A stretch of 64,000 nt of DNA from Streptomyces durmitorensis. Lineage in GTDB: Bacteria > Actinomycetota > Actinomycetes > Streptomycetales > Streptomycetaceae. Position numbers and translations under genes: made by a program. Every line of letters begins with the position of its first letter. The stretch's first letter is position 1. The notes under the pieces are model-generated. The model saw only the letters and a list, made by a program, of their open reading frames with translations. It had not been told where the DNA came from and searched no databases. Below are positions 45,421 through 53,482 of this stretch, piece by piece. The DNA lies in NCBI RefSeq assembly GCF_023498005.1, contig NZ_CP097289.1, forward strand, positions 5,084,001 through 5,148,000, given 5' to 3'.

Positions 45421-45480
45421 CCCGGTGATCCCGGCCTCCGCGGGCGGCCGTCACGCCACCCCCGCCCCGGAAGGCCGAAG

Positions 45481-46458
45481 ATGACCTCGACGTCCGCCGA
45501 GTCCGCAGCCACACCTGTCATATCCCCGGTCCTCGCCGAGGTCGTACGTTCCGGCTTCGTGGAGGGCCGTCACAGGGGAAGCCTGGTGCTGCTCGCGGCG
45601 GACGGCAGCGTGGATCTTGCCATGGGGGACGTGACGGCTCCCGTCTTCCCGCGGTCCGCCAACAAGCCGATGCAGGCGGCGGCCGTGCTGCGGGCGGGGC
45701 TCGACCTGGCGGGCGAGCGGCTCGCGCTGACCGCGGCGAGCCACTCCGGGGAGATCTTCCACCGGGACCTGGTCCAGAAGATGCTGGCCGAGCACAGACT
45801 GACGGCGGCGGACCTCCAGTGCCCGCCGGACCTGCCGCTGGACGTGGTCGAGGCCGAGACATATCTGGCAGCGGGTGCCGTTCGTGACCGGGTCACGATG
45901 AACTGCTCCGGCAAGCACGCGTCGATGCTGGCGGTGTGCGAGCTCAACGGCTGGTCCACGGATTCCTACCTGGACCCGGCCCACCCCCTCCAGCGGCTGA
46001 TCCTCCAGGTGGTCGAGGAAGCGGCGGGGGAGAAGGTCGCGGCCGTTGGCACGGACGGCTGCGGGGCGCCCCTGATGGCGATCTCCCTGACCGGCCTCGC
46101 CCGTGCCTTCCGTCACTTCGTCCTCGCCCCCGAGGACTCGGCCGAGCGAAGGGTCGCGGACGCGATGCGGGCCCACCCCGAGTACGTCGCCGGCACGCGC
46201 CGCCCCGACACCTGGCTCATGCGGGAGATCCCCGGGGCGCTCTCCAAGATGGGTGCCGAGGCGGTCCAGGCGTTCGCGCTGCCGGACGGCCGTGCGCTCG
46301 CGTTCAAGGTGGACGACGGAGGGATCCGGGCCCTTGGCCCCGTCCTGGCCCGTGCGCTTCAGCTGGCGGGCGTGGAGGCGGACGTACTCGCCCGCGTCGG
46401 CCGCGCGCCCCTGCTGGGCGGCGCCGCGGAGGTGGGGGAGATCCGCGCGGCGTTCTAG
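45481..46458 (+). CDS. L-asparaginase II (PF06089 type)
   Basis: 325 aa. SPVLAEVVRSGFVEGRHRGS at the start, then NCSGKHASMLAVCELNGW and GTDGCGAPLMAISLTGLARA are the conserved blocks of the thermolabile asparaginase family common in actinobacteria. Hydrolyses asparagine to aspartate and ammonia. Cytoplasmic, no signal peptide. Lies 60 bp after rsiG; ends before a long hairpin. Confidence 0.9.
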   Translation: MTSTSAESAATPVISPVLAEVVRSGFVEGRHRGSLVLLAADGSVDLAMGDVTAPVFPRSANKPMQAAAVLRAGLDLAGERLALTAASHSGEIFHRDLVQKMLAEHRLTAADLQCPPDLPLDVVEAETYLAAGAVRDRVTMNCSGKHASMLAVCELNGWSTDSYLDPAHPLQRLILQVVEEAAGEKVAAVGTDGCGAPLMAISLTGLARAFRHFVLAPEDSAERRVADAMRAHPEYVAGTRRPDTWLMREIPGALSKMGAEAVQAFALPDGRALAFKVDDGGIRALGPVLARALQLAGVEADVLARVGRAPLLGGAAEVGEIRAAF

Positions 46459-46494
46459 CGCGACGCCTCTCTTGCCTTGCATCTCTTCGGTTGG

Positions 46495-46543
46495 TGGCTG
46501 ACCGGACTCCCGGCTCCCCTCCGGATGGGAGCCCGGTCAGCCA
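46495..46543. terminator. Terminator between the asparaginase and membrane-peptide genes
   Basis: Stem TGGCTGACCGG / CCGGTCAGCCA continuing as CTCCC/GGGAG with one bulge per side. Placed between convergent genes. Confidence 0.82.
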
Positions 46544-46549
46544 GCTCTG

Positions 46550-46735
46550 TCAGCCCGACTGGGCGAGCAGCAGGACGAGGAGCGCAGCCCCGGCACCGCT
46601 GATTTTGAGGCTGTTGGCCTTGATGCCCACGGTCAGCAGGACGAAGGCGACGATGCCCATCGGTCCGTACTTCCACTGGATGAGCTGCTCGAATCCGATG
46701 GCGAGGGCGGCGATGACGATGGCGATGAGCGGCAT
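46550..46735 (-). CDS. Module A membrane peptide (Dev-associated)
   Basis: 61 aa with two to three hydrophobic segments. MPLIAIVIAALAIGFEQLIQ then KYGPMGIVAFVLLTVGIKA. Shares the EQ(L/F)...YG..G....LL..GI(K/R)A core with two others in this window (47864-48052 and 49802-49984). Divergent from the DevE-like regulator and separated from it by a candidate operator. Function unknown. Confidence 0.82.
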   Translation of the reverse strand: MPLIAIVIAALAIGFEQLIQWKYGPMGIVAFVLLTVGIKANSLKISGAGAALLVLLLAQSG

Positions 46736-46846
46736 GACGTTCCCCCTTTCGGGACGGGGCTGTCGGGCCCCGGCCCATCAGGTTGGCGGCCTTCCGGTGG
46801 GCGATGCCTGGTGGCCAACCCCTGAGGGTTCCTGCCAGGTTGCCTA

Positions 46847-46861
46847 AGTTGGCTACCAACT
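46847..46861. promoter_or_regulatory. Candidate DevE-type operator
   Basis: Palindrome AGTTGG-CTA-CCAACT followed by TCACCTGAGTTATC. Lies 88 bp before the regulator start and 112 bp before the peptide start. The same site, with CAA in the centre, lies in module B. Confidence 0.7.
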
Positions 46862-46948
46862 TCACCTGAGTTATCTCCGCGATGGCTCGATTCATAACCA
46901 CCTTCCGAGCAACTCCCCAAAGATGGCGCGAAGTTGTACTGTTTGGTT

Positions 46949-47854
46949 GTGAGCCCGGATCCTGCACCAGTCAATGGGTTGAAGAGGCCGCACAGGTCTC
47001 ACCGCGAGGTGGCCGACGTGTTGCGCGACCGGATCAGGTCCGGATCGCTGCGACCGGGCCAACGCATGCCGACCCAGGCCGAGTTGGCCGACGAGTTCGG
47101 TGTCGAGCGCGGCGCGATCCGCGAGGCGCTGCGCACGCTGCAGGGCGAGAACCTGCTGGCGAACGTGTCCAAGGGGAGCCCGGCCACGGTCGCCGTGAAT
47201 TCGAAGCACGCGCTGTCAGGGCCCGGCGGCGTCAAGCCGCAGCCCACCATGGTCGGTCTCGCCCCGCGCATCGCGGCGGCGTTCGAGGCCGACCACGTGG
47301 AGATCGACGCGCTCTGCCTGACGTCCATCTCGCTCACGATGGCGATCGGGGAACCGCTCCGTCAGATTCACGCCGGGCAGCGGAAACCGGCCAAGGTCTC
47401 CGTCCGCGTCCTGCTGCCGAGCCGCAGCATCGACCTCGCCTTCCCCGCGCCGGTGGACAGCGGGGACGACGAGGGCGGGCAGGTGCACAGGCGCTGGCTC
47501 GACCAGCGCAACGCACAGGGGCAGGTACTCCGCCACAACCTCCAGGCGCTGCGGTCGTCGCACGGCATCGACGTGGACGTCTCGTTCCGCGCGCTGCCGT
47601 TCACCCCGCCGGTGAAGCTGTACCTCCTGAACGGCTCGGAGGCGCTCTTCGCGTACTACACCCTCACCAGGCAGAGCGAGCAGATCGACCACGAGCCGCT
47701 GGAGATGTACGACGCCCAGGGCGCGCAGTCGATGCTCTTCCCCTTCCACCAGGGCGACGGGCTGCGGGACACGACGTTCGTGGAGCAGTCGCATCTGTGG
47801 TTCAACGCGCTGTGGGTCACGATCAGCCAGGACCTGGAACTGGCGCGCGGCTAG
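46949..47854 (+). CDS. devE: DevA-type GntR regulator, module A (probably DevE)
   Basis: 301 aa. GntR winged helix at ~15-80 (HREVADVLRDRIRSGSLRPG, QAELADEFGVERGAIREALR, LQGENLLANVSKGSPATV). The C-terminal ~200 residues form a domain shared with modules B and C (RILLPSRSIDLAFP-like, SLRSSHGIDVDVSFRALPFT-like, VKLYLLNGSEALFAYY, HLWFNALW). By order it corresponds to devE, the paralog upstream of devA. GTG 46949 lies just after TTGTACTGT, suggesting leaderless translation. Confidence 0.8.
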   Translation: MSPDPAPVNGLKRPHRSHREVADVLRDRIRSGSLRPGQRMPTQAELADEFGVERGAIREALRTLQGENLLANVSKGSPATVAVNSKHALSGPGGVKPQPTMVGLAPRIAAAFEADHVEIDALCLTSISLTMAIGEPLRQIHAGQRKPAKVSVRVLLPSRSIDLAFPAPVDSGDDEGGQVHRRWLDQRNAQGQVLRHNLQALRSSHGIDVDVSFRALPFTPPVKLYLLNGSEALFAYYTLTRQSEQIDHEPLEMYDAQGAQSMLFPFHQGDGLRDTTFVEQSHLWFNALWVTISQDLELARG

Positions 47855-47863
47855 ATCGTGAGA

Positions 47864-48052
47864 CTAGATCGCGGGGCCGGTCATCATCAGTGCGAGTACG
47901 ACGGCGCCGATGGAGCTGCAGGTGGGGCTCTTCGCCTTGATCCCGATGGTGAGCAGCAGAAATCCGATGAGGCCGGTGGCCCCGTACTGCCACTGCACGA
48001 ACTGTTCGAGGGTGATGGCGAACACGGCTGCGAGGAGGGCGAGGACGGCCAT
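47864..48052 (-). CDS. Module B membrane peptide (Dev-associated)
   Basis: 62 aa, MAVLALLAAVFAITLEQFVQ then WQYGATGLIGFLLLTIGIKA, same family as module A. Ends nine bases from the convergent devE-like stop and is divergent from devA. The ATG at 48052 fits the family; an upstream GTG would place the operator in the coding region. Confidence 0.82.
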   Translation of the reverse strand: MAVLALLAAVFAITLEQFVQWQYGATGLIGFLLLTIGIKAKSPTCSSIGAVVLALMMTGPAI

Positions 48053-48081
48053 GATGGTTCCCCCTTCTGCCATCTCGGATG

Positions 48082-48096
48082 AGTTGGCAACCAACT
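48082..48096. promoter_or_regulatory. Candidate DevA-type operator
   Basis: AGTTGG-CAA-CCAACT followed by TCACTTAAGTTGTC. Thirty bases from the peptide start and 87 bp from the devA start. DevA is known to repress itself. Confidence 0.7.
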
Positions 48097-48183
48097 TCAC
48101 TTAAGTTGTCCCCACTTGGTCCCATAACATAAACAACTTCAAGACAACTGCCCTGAGATGGTGCGGAGTTGTATCGTCTGGTC

Positions 48184-49074
48184 GTGACCCAGGAGAACGT
48201 TGCAGTGAACGGCAGCAGAAAACTCACCCCCCAGGACATCGCCGACACCCTCCGCGACCGCATCCGCTCCGGCGACCTCAAACCGGGCGACCGCCTCCCC
48301 ACGCAGGCGGTGCTCGCGGAGGAGTTCGGCGTGGAACGGGGGACGGTGCGCCAGGCACTGAAGACGCTGCAGGGCGACGGCCTCCTTGCCAACGTGAGCA
48401 AGGGCAGCCCGCCGCGGATCGCGGCGGAGCCACTGGGGGCGGCGTCGCCGTCGGCGGGCGTGGAACCGCAGGCGTCGATGGTCGGCCTCGCGCCGAGGCT
48501 CGCGGCGGCGTTCTCGGAGCCCCAGGTGCGGATAGACGTCGTCTCGTACACGGCGGAGACGCTGATGATCGCGCTGGGGGAGCCGGTGCGGCACATCCAC
48601 GAGGGACTCATCCGCCCCGAGTCGATCAGCGTACGGATCATGCTCCCCAGCAGCGACATCGACCTGGCCTTCCCCCGCCCGATCAGTGGCAGGGACGAGG
48701 GCGGCAAGGTCCATGGGCGGTGGCTGGCGCTGCGCAACACCCAGGGCCAGGTCCTGCGCCACAACCTGCGCGCGCTGCGGTCCTCGCACGGCATCGACGT
48801 GGACGTCTCCTTCCGCGCGCTGCCGTTCACACCGCCGGTGAAGCTGTACCTCCTGAACCAGCGGGAGGCGCTCCTCGCCTACTACACGGTCGAGCGCAGC
48901 ACGCTGGACGTGGACAGCGCGGAGGTGGAGGCGTTCGACGTCTCGGGGCTGAGATCGCCGCTCTTCTCCTTCGAGAAGGACGCGGCACCGCGGGACGCCG
49001 CGTTCGTGGAAGAGTCCCAGAAATGGTTCGACGCGCTCTGGGCAACCATTGCGACGGAGCTGACACTCTCTTAG
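48184..49074 (+). CDS. devA: Developmental GntR regulator DevA
   Basis: 296 aa. Winged helix PQDIADTLRDRIRSGDLKPG, QAVLAEEFGVERGTVRQALK, then the shared C-terminal domain (MLPSSDIDLAFPRP, SSHGIDVDVSFRALPFTPPV, KLYLLNQREALLAYY, KWFDALW). Overlap with the downstream phosphatase gene is by one base (TAGTG), as expected for devA-devB. In S. coelicolor DevA is needed for aerial growth and sporulation. GTG 48184 follows a TTGTATCGT block resembling that of devE, so probably leaderless. Confidence 0.82.
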   Translation: MTQENVAVNGSRKLTPQDIADTLRDRIRSGDLKPGDRLPTQAVLAEEFGVERGTVRQALKTLQGDGLLANVSKGSPPRIAAEPLGAASPSAGVEPQASMVGLAPRLAAAFSEPQVRIDVVSYTAETLMIALGEPVRHIHEGLIRPESISVRIMLPSSDIDLAFPRPISGRDEGGKVHGRWLALRNTQGQVLRHNLRALRSSHGIDVDVSFRALPFTPPVKLYLLNQREALLAYYTVERSTLDVDSAEVEAFDVSGLRSPLFSFEKDAAPRDAAFVEESQKWFDALWATIATELTLS

Positions 49075-49811
49075 TGACTCCTGATACGACGCAGACTGAG
49101 TGGATGGCAGAAGAGACCGAAAAACTGCGGGAACTGATCAAACGCGCCCGCTTCGTACTCTTCGACTTCGACGGACCCATCTGCCGGCTGTTCGCCGGGC
49201 ACTCGGCCGAGCGGATCGCGAGCGATCAGGTCCGCTGGCTCGAGGAGCGGGGGCTGCGGGGGCTGCTGACCGAGGAGGAGCGTGCGGAGCCGGACCCGCA
49301 CGCGGTCCTGCGCGCGGTCGACCGCAGACACCCCGGCAGCGATCTGGTGGCCGAGCTCGAGGAACGGCTCACCCAGCAGGAGCTGACGGCGGTGGCATCG
49401 GCGTGGCCCACGCAGTACGCGGATCCGCTCATCATGACGTGGCACGCGATGGGGCCGCGCCTGGCTGTCACCACGAACAACTCGCCGCGGGCGGTGAATC
49501 GTTACCTCGAAGGCAGGGGCCTCGACCACTGCTTCGACCCGCACATCTACGGCCGCACCCAGGACCTCCACCTCCTCAAGCCGCATCCGCACTGCATCAA
49601 CCGCGCCCTGAGTGCGATGGGCGCGGCCCCGTCGGCGGCGTTGATGATCGGCGACGCCCCCACGGACTACGAAGCGGCGTTGGCGGCAGGAGTGGACTTC
49701 TTGGGCTACGCGCGTAACGAGCGCAAGGCGAAGCTACTGAAGAAGGCGGGGGCGGCTTGTGTGGTGAGTTCGCTGGAGCCGGTCCTGAAGGTGTTGCGGG
49801 GTCAGGCCTGA
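49074..49811 (+). CDS. devB: HAD-family phosphatase DevB
   Basis: 245 aa. HAD motif I FDFDGPICRLF, motif II VTTNNSP, Lys in LLKPHPHC, motif IV GDAPTDYEAAL. Nearest known type is phosphoglycolate phosphatase-like. Co-transcribed with devA in S. coelicolor and also needed for development; the substrate is not known. GTG 49074 overlaps the devA stop; ATG 49104 (MAEETEKL) is the alternative. Ends ten bases inside the convergent membrane-peptide gene. Confidence 0.85.
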   Translation: MTPDTTQTEWMAEETEKLRELIKRARFVLFDFDGPICRLFAGHSAERIASDQVRWLEERGLRGLLTEEERAEPDPHAVLRAVDRRHPGSDLVAELEERLTQQELTAVASAWPTQYADPLIMTWHAMGPRLAVTTNNSPRAVNRYLEGRGLDHCFDPHIYGRTQDLHLLKPHPHCINRALSAMGAAPSAALMIGDAPTDYEAALAAGVDFLGYARNERKAKLLKKAGAACVVSSLEPVLKVLRGQA

Positions 49812-49984
49812 GCCATCAGGAGCAAGAAGATCATGGCCGAGGCGGACAGGCAGGTCTTGTTCTGTGCCCGTATGCCGATGCCGAGCAGGACCAGGGCGAG
49901 AACCCCCAGGCTGCCGTAGCGCGACGTGAGCAACTGTTCCATCCCGAAGCCGATTGCGGCCGAGAGCAGTTGGAAGAAGATCAT
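49802..49984 (-). CDS. Module C membrane peptide (Dev-associated)
   Basis: 60 aa, MIFFQLLSAAIGFGMEQLLT then SRYGSLGVLALVLLGIGIRA. The most diverged of the three peptides but keeps the EQ, YG, LL and GI(R)A positions. Divergent from a third DevA-like regulator. Confidence 0.78.
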   Translation of the reverse strand: MIFFQLLSAAIGFGMEQLLTSRYGSLGVLALVLLGIGIRAQNKTCLSASAMIFLLLMAQA

Positions 49985-50038
49985 GGGTCCCCACCCCTCT
50001 TCGTTCGCCGGCCGAACCAGCGAAGCGATCAACTTTCC

Positions 50039-50050
50039 GTCCAATTGGAC
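50039..50050. promoter_or_regulatory. Candidate operator 1 of module C
   Basis: Perfect palindrome GTCCAATTGGAC, followed by TGGTTGAC. Differs from the AGTTGG-N3-CCAACT site of modules A and B. Confidence 0.55.
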
Positions 50051-50111
50051 TGGTTGACTTGGGATTGGTTTGCCCTGGCCGATTGATCCCTTAACCAACT
50101 GGCTTGTAGCG

Positions 50112-50126
50112 CAGTCAATTTGACTG
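50112..50126. promoter_or_regulatory. Candidate operator 2 of module C
   Basis: Perfect palindrome CAGTCAA-T-TTGACTG, 41 bp before the regulator GTG. Confidence 0.6.
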
Positions 50127-50167
50127 AAAGCGGTTTGTTCGGGGCCGGGCGGAGGTACGGTCGCCGT

Positions 50168-51043
50168 GTGGCCGACGAGCGGACCAGTGAGGGTGGCGGC
50201 AGCGAGTTCCAGCGGGTCTCGGACGCGCTGCACTCCCGGCTGGCCGACGGTACGTACCCGCTGGACAGCCTGCTCCCCACTCAGCGCGAGCTCGCGCGCG
50301 AATTCGATGTCTCCAGGGACACCATCCAGCGGGTGATGAAGGAACTCGGCAGCGAGGGGCTGATCCGCTCCAAACAGGGGAGCGGGTCGAGGGTGGTGAA
50401 GGCGCAGCTGGCCCGCAGCAGCAGCCGCCGCCAGAGGAGTCGTTCAGGTCGGGTCTCGCTCGGGCCGGTCATCGGGGCGGCTTTCGAGGCCCCGCAGGTC
50501 ACCCTGGATGTATTCACGCTGACATCCGAATCACTGGACGCGCACATCCACAGGCAGGCGGAACGTATACATGTCCGAGAGATCGCACCGGAGCGGATAA
50601 CCGTTCGTATCCTGCTGCCCTCGGAAGACATCGAGCTGCCTTACCCCCGCGCCAAGGACGACCCGGCCGACTCGCGTCCGCAGCAGCGCCTGCGCGAAAT
50701 CACACGGCGGCACACGGCATCGCTGCGCAACGCACTGCGGGACCTGCACACCGTGGGACTGGTGCCGGATGTGAGCGTGGAGGTGCGCCGCGTCCCTCTG
50801 GTGCCCACGTTCAAGCTTTACCTGCTCAATGGGGCCGAGGCACTGCACGGCCCGTACGAGGTGATCGAGCGCAGGATTCATCTGGACGACGGGGAGGTGG
50901 TCGAAGCGCTGGACGTACTCGGCATGGGGTCGGTCCTCACGCAGTACGTTCGGGACGACGGACCAGAATCGCAGGGCGCGGTCTTCGTCGACAGCATGCA
51001 GAACTGGTTCAACTCCTGCTGGGACCTTCTCGCGAAGCCGTAA
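50168..51043 (+). CDS. Third DevA-like GntR regulator, module C
   Basis: 291 aa. Winged helix FQRVSDALHSRLADGTYPLD, QRELAREFDVSRDTIQRVMK, LIRSKQGSGSRV; recognition-helix residues differ from DevA and DevE. The same C-terminal domain follows (ILLPSEDIELPYPRAKDDPA, KLYLLNGAEALHGPYEVIER, MQNWFNSCWDLL). An Arg-rich linker (RSSSRRQRSRSG) joins the two. GTG 50168 chosen to start after the palindromes. The kinase-fusion gene follows by 164 bp on the same strand. Confidence 0.82.
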   Translation: MADERTSEGGGSEFQRVSDALHSRLADGTYPLDSLLPTQRELAREFDVSRDTIQRVMKELGSEGLIRSKQGSGSRVVKAQLARSSSRRQRSRSGRVSLGPVIGAAFEAPQVTLDVFTLTSESLDAHIHRQAERIHVREIAPERITVRILLPSEDIELPYPRAKDDPADSRPQQRLREITRRHTASLRNALRDLHTVGLVPDVSVEVRRVPLVPTFKLYLLNGAEALHGPYEVIERRIHLDDGEVVEALDVLGMGSVLTQYVRDDGPESQGAVFVDSMQNWFNSCWDLLAKP

Positions 51044-51207
51044 GCGAAACGCCATAGAGCGGAAGTTTCTCGAACGTCACGCCCCCTTGGAGTGGCGCAT
51101 ACCTCATTGAGCCCATCGTTTACCGCCCACGCGTCGTGGGTGTGCTCCTGCGCCACTAGGGTGTGCATCACTTTCGCCTCCCTCGCGTGACTATTCAGGA
51201 GCGGCCC

Positions 51208-53466
51208 GTGGGCGAGTCACCTGTGCCCAGTCCCTCTTCCCTTGCGCGCCCGGAGGAGCGTGCGTCTCGCGACGTGTACGGGCGGTTCATCGCGCATGCG
51301 CTGCAGCACGGGAAGCTGAGCAGGGGTCACCACAACCGGAACTACGTGTTGCCGCTGACGGAGCCCATGGCCCACCAAATCGGCCGCACTCCTGGGCAAC
51401 TTGTATCCGTGCGGCTGCGGAGGAAGGACAGGCTGCCGGTAGTCGTCAGGACTTGGCAGGATGAGGCGGGGATCCTGCGGGCCATCAAGGGCGTGCTGCC
51501 CCACGTGCCCGAGTGCCTGGCTGAGCGCGGTGACTCCGCGGTGCACAGCTACGTGGATGGTGTGCCGTTCTCCAGCATCTGCCAGAACGGCAAACCGGTC
51601 GACGCGATGCTGATCCATTGCCTGGCCACCATGCTCGCGCAGATGACTCAGGTACGCCGTGAGTCGTTGCCCCCGCTGCCGGAGAGCTGGCCCCGTACGG
51701 ACAGGGGCGGGCGGTCGTTCCTGCGGACTCTCGCGCGGCTCGTGGAGCAACAGATCCGGCAGCCCAATTGGACTGAGTTCGGTGGGTTGTTCGCGGCTCT
51801 CGGCATCCCCGAGGACGCGATGCTCAGATACGCGGAGCGCGTACCGAGCATGGCTCCCCGTCCCTACAGCCTGCTCCACACGGATTTGCATCGCGACAAC
51901 GTGATCTTCTCCTACGACGACGGTGTCCCACCGCTGATCTGCGTCGACTGGGAAATGGCCTCCTACGGGGATCCGCTGCACGATCTGGCCACTCACCTCG
52001 TGCGCATGAAGTACCCGGACGAGCAGCGGGTCGAGGTGATCGAGGCCTGGGCGAAAGCCATGGGTCACCTCAGACCCATGGCAGTCAACGGTTTGGACCA
52101 GGACCTGGACCACTACATCGCCTTCGAACACGCTCAGTCCGTCTTTCCGGACGTGATACGCGCGGCCAAGTCGCTGGGTGACGCGCCCGACCAGAAGAGC
52201 CTGGACGAGGCGACCCGCACGGTGCGCGGGGCGCTGCAACAAGCAGCCGCTCCCCTGCAGCTGCCGGGTGTGCCGGGTGACGAGGAGGTTCAGCGGGTCC
52301 TGTTCCGGTGGAGGGCAGCCCGGTTCGGCGGCCGCTCCGAGGGGGGCCGGCAGATGACCCGGATCTCCTGGGAGCCGAGCCAGCGTGTACCCGAGCACCC
52401 TGCCTTCCCTCGGTCCGCCGTGTTCGAAGCACTTGTCGCCGAAGGGGCAGCGCCGGCCTCCAGGGTCTTCAAGGGGACGGCCCACCTCAACACCGTGGTC
52501 AGGGTGCCAGCGATCGATTTTCCGGTCGTGGTGCGGCGCATGCTGACCTCGGACGAGCGCCGAGAGCGCCGCATTCTCAGCGAGCATGCCGTGCTGCGGC
52601 TCATCGAGCAGTCACGTGAGCCGGTGCGGGCTCCCCGTGTACTGGCTCTGGGCACAAGTGATTTGAAGGATCAGTTCGCGATTCATTCCTTTGAAGGGCC
52701 AGGCACGGGAGACCTTCCGCCGGTCCACCCCGTCGACGGTCTGCGCCCCGCCGAGGCCGACCATTTGGTGGACCAGCTCGGCGCGTTGGCCCGCATCGAC
52801 GGCCATGAGCTGGATCCCACGGCCTGTGAGAGGGACTTCTACCCCTGGCTCTGCTCAGAACTGGTCCAGCTGGTCGAGGCTCTTCCCAAGGAGTCGCTGA
52901 AACTGGCCAGGGAGCTGGGCCTGCCGGGTGCCTCCCGGTTGGGAGAGCTGCTGAGCCGCCACCGACTGGCGCGGCGCCGTTCGTCCCTGCTGCACGGAGA
53001 CCTCAACCCCTGGAATCTCGTACGCCATGAAGATCTGTGCGGGCTCACCGTCATCGACTGGGAGATGGCGATGGTCGGCGATCCGCTGTATGACCTGGTC
53101 CGCCACATGCATCTCACTCCGGTCCGACCTGAGATCAGACAGCGCATGTTCATCCGCTGGGTCGGCAGTCTCCCGCTGGAGTGCACTACGGGATGGGCGG
53201 AGGACTGGCCGGTGTACCGCTGGGTGGAGGTGATCCGGTCCGCCTACGTGGACCTGGACCGGTTGGTCACCGGCACAGGCCTGGACGCCCCCAATGTGCA
53301 GCGCGCCGTGGATTCGTACGCGATGACCTTGGACACGGCGACGGCTTCTCTGGGGCTCCGGCCCGGCCCAACTGCCAATCCCTATCTTGCCCGGGCGCTA
53401 TCACCCGGTCAGCACTGGGCGATGAGAGCGACGAGAGCGATGAGGGCGATGAGGGCGATGTCATGA
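51208..53466 (+). CDS. Tandem aminoglycoside-phosphotransferase-like fusion protein
   Basis: 752 aa with two complete APH-type kinase lobes. The first has Brenner motif HTDLHRDNVIF (His ~224) and CVDWEMASYGDPLHDLATH (~245). The second has HGDLNPWNLV (~596) and VIDWEMAMVGDPLYDLVRH (~616). Both retain the catalytic Asp and the metal-binding Asn and Asp. Family members phosphorylate small hydroxylated molecules. A two-kinase fusion is unusual. It lies after the third DevA-like regulator; co-regulation is inferred. GTG 51208 follows AGGAG. The C-terminus ends in a short AMRAMRAMS repeat. Confidence 0.8.
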   Translation: MGESPVPSPSSLARPEERASRDVYGRFIAHALQHGKLSRGHHNRNYVLPLTEPMAHQIGRTPGQLVSVRLRRKDRLPVVVRTWQDEAGILRAIKGVLPHVPECLAERGDSAVHSYVDGVPFSSICQNGKPVDAMLIHCLATMLAQMTQVRRESLPPLPESWPRTDRGGRSFLRTLARLVEQQIRQPNWTEFGGLFAALGIPEDAMLRYAERVPSMAPRPYSLLHTDLHRDNVIFSYDDGVPPLICVDWEMASYGDPLHDLATHLVRMKYPDEQRVEVIEAWAKAMGHLRPMAVNGLDQDLDHYIAFEHAQSVFPDVIRAAKSLGDAPDQKSLDEATRTVRGALQQAAAPLQLPGVPGDEEVQRVLFRWRAARFGGRSEGGRQMTRISWEPSQRVPEHPAFPRSAVFEALVAEGAAPASRVFKGTAHLNTVVRVPAIDFPVVVRRMLTSDERRERRILSEHAVLRLIEQSREPVRAPRVLALGTSDLKDQFAIHSFEGPGTGDLPPVHPVDGLRPAEADHLVDQLGALARIDGHELDPTACERDFYPWLCSELVQLVEALPKESLKLARELGLPGASRLGELLSRHRLARRRSSLLHGDLNPWNLVRHEDLCGLTVIDWEMAMVGDPLYDLVRHMHLTPVRPEIRQRMFIRWVGSLPLECTTGWAEDWPVYRWVEVIRSAYVDLDRLVTGTGLDAPNVQRAVDSYAMTLDTATASLGLRPGPTANPYLARALSPGQHWAMRATRAMRAMRAMS

Positions 53467-53482
53467 CGGCTGGCTGCGTCGC

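Noticed and set aside
49802..50233. A longer 143-residue version of the module C membrane peptide
   Set aside because: The extra N-terminal part lies over the candidate operators and the start of the divergent regulator. The ATG at 49984 gives the same length as the other two peptides.
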